NCBI RefSeq assembly: GCF_004217315.1
Contig: NZ_SGWR01000001.1
Location: forward strand, 992,001-1,056,000
DNA length: 64,000 nt
From: Corticibacter populi
GTDB taxonomy: Bacteria > Pseudomonadota > Gammaproteobacteria > Burkholderiales > Burkholderiaceae_C
Direction: 5' to 3'
Position 1 is the stretch's first letter, and the number at the start of each line of letters is the position of its first letter. This document shows positions 7,932-16,584 of this stretch, piece by piece. Position numbers and translations under genes: made by a program. Under the pieces are notes generated by a model that was given only the letters and a program-made list of their open reading frames with translations, was not told the origin of the DNA and searched no databases.

Positions 7932-8927
7932 TTAGACCGCGTTCATCACGCGTTCGAGTTGCTCCGGCGTCATGCCCGCCATGCGATCCAGCAGTGATGC
8001 GGGGTTCTCTGCTGATTCCAGCGTCTGCTGCACCACGTCCGTGTGCGGCGCCCCGGCAACGTCAGAGAGAGAATTGGGGACATACTTTGGCACCTCCGGC
8101 GCCTTGGGCTTGTCCTGCGTTACGGGCTTGTGCTGGGCCTTGAATGTGTCCAGTACCTCCACGATTTCCGCAGCCGATCCATTGCCCACCGTACTCTCCA
8201 CGCTTGAGCGCATGAACGACGGCAGCGATTTCAGCCATGCGGCGTACTCTGCGGACTGAACAATCTCGTGCGCATCTGCGTGTTTGCTCAGGATGGCCTG
8301 CTGATGCGCTTGCTCTGCGGTTTGATGCTGCTGATTCGCATAGGGCGTCAACGCCTGCTCCTGCTCGGACTTGAGCCGCTGGAACAGCCGCTCTTCCGCC
8401 TGGGCGGCAAGCATTCGCATCCCGTTGGCCATAGCCTCTGCAGAGAAATCGCCGAACAGCGAAACATCCGCGCCACTTTCGATAGCCCCCTGAACAGACT
8501 CCAGCGTCTTGTCTGCACTGGTCTGTGCTTGGCCGGCATCCGCTCTGGCCTGCGCTTGGTCTTGCGCCTGGGCGATATTGGCCTGCTGCTTCGCGCTCAG
8601 CTCGGCAAGTTGCTGCTCGAGCGCCTGAGCGCGGGCTTCGGCCTGCTGGGCACGATCACGAGCCTCAACCAGCTTTTCGTAGGGGATCGTGTACGTACCA
8701 GACTTGCTGGCGATGGGCGCGCCTTCGGGCGCGTCATCCGACTCGCCGCCATTGCCCGTGCCATTGCCTTCGTCCTGCTTTCGCTCGGACTGCTGGCCTT
8801 GCTGGGCACCGCCTTGCTGCTGCTCTGGCTCTTTGGCGTCTCCAGCGCCCTGCTCACCATCCAGCGACAGTTCACCGTTTTCTGCCTGCGCCAACAGCGC
8901 TGCAGCTTCCTGAGGGGTCAAACTCAT
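7932..8927 (-). CDS. Phage scaffolding protein
   Basis: A 331-residue, extremely Q/A/E-rich protein, starting MSLTPQEAAALLAQAEN at 8927. Residues about 20-75 are a disordered Gly/Gln/Asp region. Residues 80-150 form a long coiled coil (EARDRAQQAEARAQALEQQ). A helical C-terminus ends LDRMAGMTPEQLERVM. Composition and position between portal and major capsid are those of an internal scaffold that directs prohead assembly and is not kept in the virion. No protease domain is seen. Confidence 0.8.
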   Translation of the reverse strand: MSLTPQEAAALLAQAENGELSLDGEQGAGDAKEPEQQQGGAQQGQQSERKQDEGNGTGNGGESDDAPEGAPIASKSGTYTIPYEKLVEARDRAQQAEARAQALEQQLAELSAKQQANIAQAQDQAQARADAGQAQTSADKTLESVQGAIESGADVSLFGDFSAEAMANGMRMLAAQAEERLFQRLKSEQEQALTPYANQQHQTAEQAHQQAILSKHADAHEIVQSAEYAAWLKSLPSFMRSSVESTVGNGSAAEIVEVLDTFKAQHKPVTQDKPKAPEVPKYVPNSLSDVAGAPHTDVVQQTLESAENPASLLDRMAGMTPEQLERVMNAV

Positions 8928-9118
8928 GCTCACTCCGCACCGGACATCCATCCGGTCAAGCGCAAGCGATCGAGCGGAAGGCCGGCACCGAAGCCGCCAC
9001 CCGTCACACTCTCCTGCCGCGGGAAATGCCATCTCGCATTACGAGATGGTCAACTTCTCCAAACGTTGTGCGTATGGATTGGCAGCAGTGTTTAGCGGTC
9101 GGCTTGAAACTCAAAACC
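8928..9118 (-). other. Portal-scaffold intergenic segment with hairpin
   Basis: These 191 bases separate portal from scaffold in an otherwise tightly packed operon. They hold a perfect hairpin, CCATCTCG-catta-CGAGATGG (9028-9048), without a T-run. It could be an RNA processing or stability element. I see no convincing gene. Confidence 0.4.
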
Positions 9119-11374
9119 CTATACGGGGTCGGCCGCGATGTTGTCCTCAATCCGCTGCGTTTCGATCCCATCCATGCCCCGCCCTGGCTCTTGCGGCACC
9201 GGCGGGAATGCTGGGCTGGTGTTCTGCGGAACATCTGCGGCCGCGCCGCCAAGTCCAGACTGCGGTTCCAGCGGCGCGGCCGCAGGCACCGGGAAATCCG
9301 GGTCATCTCCATCCGGCGTCGGTCTCTGGTAGCCACTGGACTGCATGATGACGTCAGCGATAGGCGCGATCATCGGCATCTGCGCGATCTGTGCGCCGGC
9401 CTGCATGGCGCTGTAGCTGGCCTGCACACCGGTCTGCACCTGTTGGGCGGCCATCAACTTCTCGCGCGCGGCAATCTCACGCTCTCGCAGAGCCAGTTCA
9501 CGCTCCTTCAAGTCGTGCATCAGTTCCTGCTTGACCTGCTCCCTGATCTGCTCAGGGTCAGCTTGCGCTGTCGCCTGCTGGATCGCCTGCACAACCTGCT
9601 CTTTGCGCGGCAGGTCCATCAAATCGACCATGAACGGCATCATCACCTGTTGCACGGTAGGCGGCAACGCCTTGACCGCCTCGCTCAGCGCGTTCAGTTG
9701 CTGCGCTCGGAACCCGCTCGATGACGGAACATCCTCCAGCGCAACCATCAGCTTCGTGCGATTGATGTCGTTGCTCAGGTACTCAATGCCTGTCTGCGGA
9801 TCCACCTCGGGATGGTTAATGACCACGGTGCGTGGCGGGTCGAGCACGTCGCCTTCGATCACAATGACCTGCTCTTGCTTGCCCATGTCTTCGATGATCA
9901 GCGCCATCAGCAACTCGCCCACCAGCGTACGGCTGTCCTTGAACCCATCCATCAGGTCGGCCAGCGAGATTTCCGACTGCTCAAGCTGTGTCTGCTCCTG
10001 CAAACCGCTCGTCGCAGTGCCCTTCTGCCCCTGGAACGACGCCGTGATGCCCGAGACGCGCTGCACCGCCTCGCGACTGTCCGTCATCAACTGGAACTGC
10101 TGGGCGTTGAGCTGGAAGTCTCGGTGCACCTCGAACCGCGCGCCCTGCTTGGCCATGTGCTGTTCATCCAACACGATGTCCGCACTGGCGCGGGCAATCT
10201 GCTGGCGGAACTGCGCATCACTCATCGCCACCGCACCCTTGGTTCGCTCCGTACGCACCGATGCCATACCCCAGCGCAGCTTGGCAGTCGTCGCATTCAG
10301 GTTGTCCTGCGGAAAAATCATGTCCCGCACCAACCCATACGGGATGCCGGTCATGTCCTCGCGGTAACCCCAAACCGGCACGTAGGGGAAATGCTGGTGC
10401 GAGTACGGGGTCGGGCCGTCATGCAGGCAGTGCGGCCCAATCCAGAACGCCCGGCGCATGCGCGCAACGATCTGCTCCTGCAACCTGCCGCGCCCAATCG
10501 CCAGCGCAGCTTGGTGCAACTCATTGGCTTCGTCAAACTCGACCGCCCGGCCATCGCGCATCACCAACATCACAACCGGAACCCAGCGGCGATACCAAAC
10601 CTCGGTTATTGCGACTGTCTGATTTTCCTCGTTGTACCAGTTGTCCTCGTGAACCGTCCAGGCGCGCTCAGCCTCTGCGGCTGCCAGCAGGCCAGTGGAC
10701 TGGCCGCCCTCCAGCATCTCGCCCACGTTATCCGCAATCCACTTATCCATCGACCGCATGATCACGTCGCGATGCCCAGGGAACAACTGCGCCGCTTTTG
10801 TACGATCCACCCAACGGCGGCGGTAGAGCCAGCGCGCATCGGCAAGGTCTGGCTCCTGGCACTTCATGTCCCACCAGATTTCGTTGCGGTGGATATAGCG
10901 GCAACGAAAAGGAAACTCCAGCGAATTAGGAGGGCGCGCCACTTCAACCCAGCCCAACCCCACTGTCACTGCAGCGCGAAACGCCTGCGACAGCGCTCGA
11001 TCTGCTTTCGAGTGGCGCTCGGCTTGATTGAGGCGGAAATTGATCGCGTCCGCCACATCCTGGCCACCCGGCTCGCCATCAGGTGTCACGCGCCAATCCG
11101 TGCGCGTTTTCGCCTCATAGCCGCACACCGCGGCGATTGCAGGTGTGATGATGTTCTCCTTGGCTGGCGGGATGCCCAGCTCGGCCTGCTTTCTCAGCAG
11201 GTCGGTCGATAGCTGGTTGCCGTCGGCGTAGTCCGCTTCCTTGTCCGCATTCACGCGCCAGGGTGGCTGGTTGATCGCCTCGCGCACGATGGCGGCGAAC
11301 TCGTTGAGCGTTAATGGCGTGTCTGCGCCATCCTGTACCTCATGTTCATCAAGGATGTTGGTTGTCATGTCCAT
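9119..11374 (-). CDS. Portal protein, P22-like
   Basis: A 751-residue portal. The start is at 11374 (MDMTTNILDEHEVQDG), eight bases after the terminase stop. The core (residues ~20-550) has the P22/Stx-phage portal character: ENIITPAIAAVCGYEAKTRTDW, a basic clip region, and GLVRDMIFPQDNLNATTAKLRWGM. The C-terminus is a long Q/E-rich barrel helix (LMHDLKERELALREREIAA) followed by a Pro/Gly-rich tail. It forms the dodecameric DNA channel at one capsid vertex and docks the terminase. It is transcribed with terL upstream and the scaffold downstream. Confidence 0.9.
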   Translation of the reverse strand: MDMTTNILDEHEVQDGADTPLTLNEFAAIVREAINQPPWRVNADKEADYADGNQLSTDLLRKQAELGIPPAKENIITPAIAAVCGYEAKTRTDWRVTPDGEPGGQDVADAINFRLNQAERHSKADRALSQAFRAAVTVGLGWVEVARPPNSLEFPFRCRYIHRNEIWWDMKCQEPDLADARWLYRRRWVDRTKAAQLFPGHRDVIMRSMDKWIADNVGEMLEGGQSTGLLAAAEAERAWTVHEDNWYNEENQTVAITEVWYRRWVPVVMLVMRDGRAVEFDEANELHQAALAIGRGRLQEQIVARMRRAFWIGPHCLHDGPTPYSHQHFPYVPVWGYREDMTGIPYGLVRDMIFPQDNLNATTAKLRWGMASVRTERTKGAVAMSDAQFRQQIARASADIVLDEQHMAKQGARFEVHRDFQLNAQQFQLMTDSREAVQRVSGITASFQGQKGTATSGLQEQTQLEQSEISLADLMDGFKDSRTLVGELLMALIIEDMGKQEQVIVIEGDVLDPPRTVVINHPEVDPQTGIEYLSNDINRTKLMVALEDVPSSSGFRAQQLNALSEAVKALPPTVQQVMMPFMVDLMDLPRKEQVVQAIQQATAQADPEQIREQVKQELMHDLKERELALREREIAAREKLMAAQQVQTGVQASYSAMQAGAQIAQMPMIAPIADVIMQSSGYQRPTPDGDDPDFPVPAAAPLEPQSGLGGAAADVPQNTSPAFPPVPQEPGRGMDGIETQRIEDNIAADPV

Positions 11375-11381
11375 GGTTGCC

Positions 11382-12692
11382 TCACATGCGCCAGTCGTCA
11401 GGCGGCGGTGGTTCGTAGGTATGCGTTGTCGGGGCCTCATGCGCCACAGCCATCAGCCCAAAAGCATCTGCCCCGTGTGACGCCCAGTCGTGGTTCGGGC
11501 CAAGGCCAATACCTCGGTTCTGATCCCGCTTCTCGTGATACCAACCCAGCGCTGCGCGACCAGGTTCGGTGGCAACCTCGTCGAACCACATACTTGGGAA
11601 CAGCCTGCGCGCCGCCTCGATGCGCTGTTTTGCTGCGCCAGCGCCTTGGTTTGGCACCGTCGTCACCGTGTAACCTGCAGCCTGAAAAGCGCCTTCAAAC
11701 GTCATTGGTTGAATGCGGTCATGCGTCAATCCATCATGGGGCAACCAGATTTGCAGCCTGTCTGGCGTGTAGCCTCGCTCGCGCATCCACTCAAGGTGCG
11801 TAGCCAGGGGCTGGCCAACTGCCTCGTAGTAATCGAGCACGCGGATTTGCAAGCCCACAAACTGCGCAATCCAGACAGCAAACGCATCTGCCCGCGCCCC
11901 AGTTCCGCCCAGGTCGATGAAGCCTCGCAACGCCATCAACGGGTCGGCGGTGACAGCACCAATGCGCCCTTGCTCCTTTGCCTTGGCAAGATACTTGGCG
12001 TAGTAGGCCCCCTCAAGCACCGTGGCGTACTCGCCATCCCAAACATGCGGATACTGCTCCGGCCGCTCTTCCATATCGCGCTGGCGCGCGCGCTCAAGGA
12101 TCGCAGGAAAGCGCGGGTTGTCGCGCCAGTTCAGCTCCACTACCTTTGTTCTCGGATCTTTGGTTGCGCGAAAACGCTTTTCTACTGGTGCAGTACGCCG
12201 TAGTGGGTTCCATGTAACCCACAGCTCTGCACTCCAATCGTCACCTTCTTCTCGCAGCGTTGGAATCAACGTTGACCACGCTAAATCGGTGACGGGCTCT
12301 GCCTCATCAACCCAGCACAGAAGGATGCGGCCTTTCGATTTGATGCTGGCAATGTTTCGATCCAGGCCAGCAAACGCAAAGCTGATCCGCCCATCGCGGC
12401 TTTTGATGTACTTGTCTCCGATCTCGTAGTACGCCGCCAGGAACGGTTCATCCTCGATCGCACGCTTGCACTCCTCTAAAGATGAATCCTCCAGGGAGTT
12501 CATAAATTGTCGCGCACACACCAGAATTCCCTTGATTCCGCGCTGGCCGAACCGATACCCAGCGACAGCCACCATCTTTGCGAAACTTCGCGTCTTAGCG
12601 CTTCCGCGACCGCCATAGGCGCCACGGAAGTCTGCCTCACCCTCGAAAACAGGGATCAGCTTTGCTGGCAGCGTGATCTTCACCTTGCTCAT
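11382..12692 (-). CDS. terL: Terminase large subunit
   Basis: A 436-residue packaging motor. The ATPase domain has a Walker A-like GGRGSAKTR (about residues 26-34) and Walker B ILLCWVDEAEP (about 123-133). The RNase-H-like nuclease domain begins near FIDLGGTGARADAFAVW (acidic D in FIDLG), with further acidic positions near the C-terminus (GADAFGLM). It cuts concatemers and pumps DNA into proheads through the portal. The start overlaps the small terminase stop by ATGA. Length and motifs are normal for PBSX/Stx-phage-type enzymes. Confidence 0.92.
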   Translation of the reverse strand: MSKVKITLPAKLIPVFEGEADFRGAYGGRGSAKTRSFAKMVAVAGYRFGQRGIKGILVCARQFMNSLEDSSLEECKRAIEDEPFLAAYYEIGDKYIKSRDGRISFAFAGLDRNIASIKSKGRILLCWVDEAEPVTDLAWSTLIPTLREEGDDWSAELWVTWNPLRRTAPVEKRFRATKDPRTKVVELNWRDNPRFPAILERARQRDMEERPEQYPHVWDGEYATVLEGAYYAKYLAKAKEQGRIGAVTADPLMALRGFIDLGGTGARADAFAVWIAQFVGLQIRVLDYYEAVGQPLATHLEWMRERGYTPDRLQIWLPHDGLTHDRIQPMTFEGAFQAAGYTVTTVPNQGAGAAKQRIEAARRLFPSMWFDEVATEPGRAALGWYHEKRDQNRGIGLGPNHDWASHGADAFGLMAVAHEAPTTHTYEPPPPDDWRM

Positions 12693-13246
12693 TTCATCGC
12701 CACCAGTTCAATAATGCGTGGTGCTTCTGGCGCCGGCGGCTCATTGAGCTTCGTTACCGCTTCCTTATTCGCAGCCAGCAGGTTGAGTGCGATGCTGCTG
12801 GACTCGTTGGCAAGCTTCGTGAGCGCTGCAACGCCCTTCATCGCCTCCAGGCTCTCACGGTTTAGCGGGTCTGCGTCATCGACCTTTGAAACTTCTGCAT
12901 GCGCCAGGGCGCTCAACCGGTGCGCAGTAGCCGACCCGTACTCAGCAGCGCTGGCCAGATGCTGGCTAATTCTTGTCAGGCTGCTTGTGAGCGTCTGGAA
13001 CTGTGCCTGCATAACTGGCGGCATAGCTTCGACGATCCTAGTGATTTCCTTGCTCTTAGCGTCAGCCGCAACCTTTTGCTCTGCCAATTTCCGAATCTCG
13101 GACTTTTTCGGACTTATTTTTCTCCGGATCGCCGCTTCATCAATTCCGAACTCACGCGCGAGAGCGCTTACCGACTCTCCATCTACAAAGTGCCGGCGTT
13201 CAACCTCATCCCATTGCTCTGGTGTCAGGCGAGATTTTCGGCCCAT
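12689..13246 (-). CDS. terS: Terminase small subunit
   Basis: A 185-residue protein. The start at 13246 (MGRKSRLTPEQWDEVER) is fixed by an excellent AAAGGAG eight bases upstream. Residues 1-50 form a DNA-binding helix-turn-helix (EQWDEVERRHFVDGESVSALAREFGIDEAA). A helical oligomerisation region follows. It recognises the phage packaging site and recruits TerL. The stop overlaps the terL start (ATGA). Its ribosome-binding site lies inside the end of the 60-codon gene upstream, which begins with nearly the same amino acids. Confidence 0.85.
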   Translation of the reverse strand: MGRKSRLTPEQWDEVERRHFVDGESVSALAREFGIDEAAIRRKISPKKSEIRKLAEQKVAADAKSKEITRIVEAMPPVMQAQFQTLTSSLTRISQHLASAAEYGSATAHRLSALAHAEVSKVDDADPLNRESLEAMKGVAALTKLANESSSIALNLLAANKEAVTKLNEPPAPEAPRIIELVAMK

Positions 13247-13407
13247 GACTCGAACTCCTTTCTGACCTGAGAGATCGTGGCGAATGGTGCGTATTGGATG
13301 ACCTGCACACCAGCGGCAGCGCAGGCCACATCGTTTCTGGATTGCAGGAAGTTGCACGCAACCTGAAAAAGTTGCTGTGCATCTGTCAGTTTCGATTTGC
13401 GTCCCAT
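13225..13407 (-). CDS. Small phage protein sharing the TerS N-terminus
   Basis: A 60-residue frame (MGRKSKLTDAQQLFQVACN) whose end overlaps the terS start by 22 bp. Its first residues match TerS (MGRKSRLTPEQ), and the two DNA starts are visibly similar, pointing to a partial duplication. It is in the operon orientation with a spacing that would couple its translation to terS. The ribosome-binding site is weak. Function unknown; it may be a small DNA-binding accessory of packaging. Confidence 0.5.
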   Translation of the reverse strand: MGRKSKLTDAQQLFQVACNFLQSRNDVACAAAGVQVIQYAPFATISQVRKEFESWAENLA

Positions 13408-13453
13408 CCCATGAGTGTCTGGATGGCGCGATCAGACTCAAAACCCTATGCTG

Positions 13454-13981
13454 TTATTTCTCCAGTAAGTCTGGTTGAGTGCGTATGTGCTTCCGCAGCG
13501 CTTTGATCTCGCGCGCCTGGGCTTCAACCGATGCAGCCAGCTCTGTCGCAACGAGCAGATGGGCCTTCGTACTCTCGATTACGCGCACATCCTCCACAAA
13601 CCCGCCCAACGCTCGCGCCAATCTGCGCGCTTCGCTTGGAGTCATGGTTAGCAGTTCATCGCCGAGTTCCACCTTGATCCAGCCGTCCGATTGGATCGTG
13701 CATGAGAGAGCGCGCGGCTCTGGAAATACCTCGACCAGCTCATAGACGCCACGGATCAAACGCTTGAGCCGGCCATCATCGACCAGGCTACGCAGGCGGT
13801 CGTCAACGATTGATAGCTTCAGGCTCGATGCCTCCGCAACCGTTTCCCGTGTGGCGATCTGGTCGGCCTCGCGTAGATCTCGCACAGCGTCATAAACTCG
13901 CTGCGTGCTACTGATTCGGTTGCGCATCGAACCTGTGTCGTGCGAGTGGGCGGTCTGTGCTTCCAGCGTGCTGTTATTCAT
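13454..13981 (-). CDS. Winged-helix phage protein
   Basis: A 175-residue protein. Residues ~25-80 read as a winged helix (RVYDAVRDLREADQIATRETVAEA, then DDRLRSLVDDGRLKRLIRGVYE). A beta-rich middle follows (SDGWIKVELGDELLTMTP) and then a C-terminal helix rich in charged residues. It lies between ninG and the small terminase genes. A late regulatory or DNA-binding role is plausible but not shown. Confidence 0.65.
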   Translation of the reverse strand: MNNSTLEAQTAHSHDTGSMRNRISSTQRVYDAVRDLREADQIATRETVAEASSLKLSIVDDRLRSLVDDGRLKRLIRGVYELVEVFPEPRALSCTIQSDGWIKVELGDELLTMTPSEARRLARALGGFVEDVRVIESTKAHLLVATELAASVEAQAREIKALRKHIRTQPDLLEK

Positions 13982-14545
13982 TCATTGCTCCATCAGTCGT
14001 TTCAGTGCACGCACCTTTGCGCGGTATATGTCTCGAATCTCGATCAGTTCGTCGCGAGTCCATTTCTTGACCCTGTTATCGGCTTCCAGAGCCTCGACGG
14101 CAGCAAGGCCAATCCTGGCTATCAGGCCGATGCGGTAATCGACGGCATTTCCGGCCAGCCACTGGTTATCCTTTTTCGATTGGGCGTGACAGTTTCTTTC
14201 GTTAAATCGGAGATGCGGCGCGGCACCGACGCTTCTGTAGTGCCCGGCGTCTACCCCATTGCCGGACCAATCGAGCGGCCGACCACTGGATATGCACGCA
14301 TATCCCGCGAGCCTGTCCCGAAGACGGATGAATGCGTTGAACTCCCGCTGGGCCTCGGCTTTGAGGACCGGAAGGGTCTTGATGGCCTCCTTGCGCGTCC
14401 TGATCTTTGCGCGCTCCAGGGCCTTTTCCTGCTTGACCTGCTTTGCCGCGCATCGAGGACTGCATACCTTCTGGCCCATGCGAGCGGGAGCGAACAACTT
14501 CGAGCAGATGGGGCATGGCCGGGCCTTGGGCTGTGATGGCTTCAC
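13982..14545 (-). CDS. ninG: NinG/Rap-like recombination protein
   Basis: A 187-residue protein if started at the GTG at 14545. That GTG overlaps the ninB stop in GTGA and has AGAAGGG upstream; the ATG at 14602 would give 57 bp of unnecessary overlap. The N-terminus has a zinc-ribbon pair, CPICSKLF and CSPRC. The core has the lambda NinG signature (RDRLAGYACISSGRPLDW, DAGHYRSVGAAPHLRFNERNCHAQ, NQW). In lambda, NinG (Rap) is a structure-specific endonuclease that cuts recombination branches. Its stop is adjacent to the start of the winged-helix gene. Confidence 0.88.
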   Translation of the reverse strand: MKPSQPKARPCPICSKLFAPARMGQKVCSPRCAAKQVKQEKALERAKIRTRKEAIKTLPVLKAEAQREFNAFIRLRDRLAGYACISSGRPLDWSGNGVDAGHYRSVGAAPHLRFNERNCHAQSKKDNQWLAGNAVDYRIGLIARIGLAAVEALEADNRVKKWTRDELIEIRDIYRAKVRALKRLMEQ

Positions 14546-14982
14546 GCTTCCCACCCTTCTGGCGCCGGATCGGTGAACACCACTCCGTTTTTCACTCCCC
14601 ATGAGTAGATGTAGTCCAGCAGGTCAGCGCATTCCGCCTTGGTCAAGGTGCTGGTGCGCTGGTACAGCACGTCAAACCCCTGACCGTCGATAGCTGGCAC
14701 CATCTCCACCCCTTGCGCCTTTGCGCGGCACCATGCAGCGGCGAGCAGACGTTTCCACTCCTCGACCGTCCAGCGCTTACCGCCCCACTCTTTCTGCCGA
14801 GCGATGTCTGCAATGGATGCGTGCAGACGGGCGTTCTGCTCCAGAGAGCGCGTCAGCGGCCTGACCTCGACGAGCATCGGCCGGCCGGCCATCACGTTTG
14901 CCTTTGCAAACTGCCAGGCTCGCTGCATCACCGGGTAGCCTTGCACCGCGTCGCGGACGGTGAATGTCTGTCGGTCGCTCAT
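14542..14982 (-). CDS. ninB: NinB (lambda Orf-like) recombination mediator
   Basis: A 146-residue protein with the NinB family features: SLEQNARLHASIADIARQ, GGKRWTVEEWKRLL and SGADL-like TKAECADLLDYIYSWG. Family members bind SSB-coated single-stranded DNA and help load recombinases. It overlaps both neighbours by four bases (start with the stop of the upstream gene, stop with the ninG GTG), so it belongs to the early leftward operon. The prophage also encodes RecT and YqaJ on the other strand. Confidence 0.9.
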   Translation of the reverse strand: MSDRQTFTVRDAVQGYPVMQRAWQFAKANVMAGRPMLVEVRPLTRSLEQNARLHASIADIARQKEWGGKRWTVEEWKRLLAAAWCRAKAQGVEMVPAIDGQGFDVLYQRTSTLTKAECADLLDYIYSWGVKNGVVFTDPAPEGWEA

Positions 14983-15698
14983 GCAGCCTTCCTCCCATCG
15001 ATCAGCCCTTGAAACGGACTCGCCGTGTAGGTCTTCCAGGTTCGACCGCTGCGCACCTGCGAGATCGTGGACTGCGGAATGCCACCCAACTCTTTGGACA
15101 ACTCGCGCAGGCTCTTATCGCTTGCACGGATGTGGGCAACCATCGACTCGTCCAACATGGATCCGCGGCGCTTCGCCATCGCCGTCTTCCAACGCTGCGA
15201 CATCGGCTTTGCGTGCCCCTTGAGCTTCGCCGAGCGCGTGACCTGGACCAGGTGATCCGGCTCCAGGCACTTCGGATTGCCGCACGTCGTCTCGATGAAA
15301 TGCGAGCCCGGAAGAGGCGTGCCGGCTGAAACCTCGTGGATCAGCTTGCGAAGCGAAACAGACCTGCCGAGATACCGACCAATGGGATAACCATCATCCG
15401 AGACGTTCTTGCCGGACCACAACATGCAGCCGTCCACTGTCGGCACGCAGTCCTCGAGCGTGCGCCGCACGAACTGCTCGACGGGCTCCTGCCATCCGGC
15501 CAGCGCGAACCGTCGGGATACGCCAATCGAAACGACAGAAACCGCGCCCTCACGCATCAACTCATCAACCACAGCACGGGCTCGCGCCACGGTCGGCGGC
15601 GACTTGCTGCCAGCAATGTCAGTGATCCGCTTCGGGCCGTCAGCCAGCATCGCCAAGACTGAAGCCCTGCTGTAGTGCAGTTTGCGTTTTCCGCTCAT
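14979..15698 (-). CDS. Winged-helix/HNH-like/HTH fusion protein
   Basis: A 239-residue protein, started at the ATG at 15698 (MSGKRKLHYSRAS), which overlaps the stop of the small membrane protein. The N-terminus (residues 1-70) is a winged helix (VARARAVVDELMREGAVS). The middle looks like an HNH_3-type zinc fold (GCMLWSGKNVSDDGYPIGR, then CGNPKCLEPDHLVQVT). It keeps the Cys/His pattern of the zinc site but not a clear catalytic HH pair. The C-terminus (SLRELSKELGGIPQSTISQV) is a resolvase-type helix-turn-helix. It may be a DNA-binding protein built on a dead HNH fold or an active nuclease. Confidence 0.65.
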   Translation of the reverse strand: MSGKRKLHYSRASVLAMLADGPKRITDIAGSKSPPTVARARAVVDELMREGAVSVVSIGVSRRFALAGWQEPVEQFVRRTLEDCVPTVDGCMLWSGKNVSDDGYPIGRYLGRSVSLRKLIHEVSAGTPLPGSHFIETTCGNPKCLEPDHLVQVTRSAKLKGHAKPMSQRWKTAMAKRRGSMLDESMVAHIRASDKSLRELSKELGGIPQSTISQVRSGRTWKTYTASPFQGLIDGRKAA

Positions 15699-15811
15699 CG
15701 ACCACCCCACAGACCAGCCACGACAGACCACACGCCAACCGCAAGCAGGCCGACAAATGCCAGCGCATTCACCGCGATCAGCCACCACCCAATGATTTCC
15801 GCAAAGCTCAT
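15695..15811 (-). CDS. Small single-pass membrane protein (38 residues)
   Basis: A short frame MSFAEIIGWWLIAVNALAFV... that overlaps the dnaC-like stop by ATGA and the start of the next gene by ATGA, so it is a perfect operon fit. Most of the product is one hydrophobic helix (about residues 5-35). No function known. A small phage membrane protein could act in superinfection exclusion or anchor replication proteins, but that is speculation. Confidence 0.6.
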   Translation of the reverse strand: MSFAEIIGWWLIAVNALAFVGLLAVGVWSVVAGLWGGR

Positions 15812-16584
15812 GCAGCGGTCCTCCGGTGGCTCTCCCATGTGAACGGGACAACTGCACCGCCATCCTCACGAATACGGTCCATGACCCGCTCCCCGACGAA
15901 ATCTCGCACTTCATCGAGTGACAGGTTCGACAGCATGATCGTCGGCTTGCGCAGCTCGTAGCGCTCGTTCAGGATGTCGAACAGGATGTTCTTCTCAAAC
16001 TCCGATCCGAACTGAACTCCGACTTCATCAAGGATCAGAAGGTCCGGAAACACCATAGACTCGATCACCTGAGACTCCGATGGACCGCCGTTACGCCCCC
16101 ATGAGTCCTTGACCAGACGCACAGCCCTGAGCACCGTCGTGAACAGCACCTTTGCGCCATGACTCCGCATGGCATGCAGACCGATGGCCGTGGCCAGGTG
16201 GGTTTTCCCTGTCCCTGGCTTACCCAGAAAGAGCGCACAGCGCCCCGTAGCAGTCACGCCCTCGAAGCTCTCGGCGTACTCGCGGGCAAACGCCACTGCG
16301 GCCTTCTGCTCCGGGGTGCGGGCCACATAGCCATCGATGGTGCGATCGTGGAACCTCGGCGGGATGCCCGCTCGATCGAGCTTGGCTTGCCATCTTTGAG
16401 CCGCCATCTTCTCGTTGTGCGCACGCTGCGTCGCTTCGTCTTGCGCCTTCCTCTCGGATTCGCACGTCGGGCACCCAAGCCACGCATTGCGCAGATAGCA
16501 CCGGCTCATGTACTCGCCGTGCACATCGCAATGCGCCGTTTTTTCCTTCGGCGGGTTGTGCACTAAGCCGTCCAGATAGCTCAT
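15808..16584 (-). CDS. DnaC-like helicase-loading ATPase
   Basis: A 258-residue AAA+ protein. A Cys/His N-terminal segment (CDVHGEYMSRC, then CPTC, residues ~19-42) could bind zinc. Then come Walker A FLGKPGTGKTHL (about 118-129), Walker B LLILDEVG (about 183-190) and sensor-like MLSNLSLDEV. Phage homologues of DnaC/IstB-type ATPases load the replicative helicase at the phage origin. It is coupled by ATGA overlaps to the replication initiator-like gene upstream and the small membrane protein downstream. Confidence 0.88.
   Translation of the reverse strand: MSYLDGLVHNPPKEKTAHCDVHGEYMSRCYLRNAWLGCPTCESERKAQDEATQRAHNEKMAAQRWQAKLDRAGIPPRFHDRTIDGYVARTPEQKAAVAFAREYAESFEGVTATGRCALFLGKPGTGKTHLATAIGLHAMRSHGAKVLFTTVLRAVRLVKDSWGRNGGPSESQVIESMVFPDLLILDEVGVQFGSEFEKNILFDILNERYELRKPTIMLSNLSLDEVRDFVGERVMDRIREDGGAVVPFTWESHRRTAA

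Noticed and set aside
8525-9724. A 399-codon plus-strand frame over scaffold and portal
   Set aside because: Antisense to two clear structural genes; composition is that of a shadow frame.
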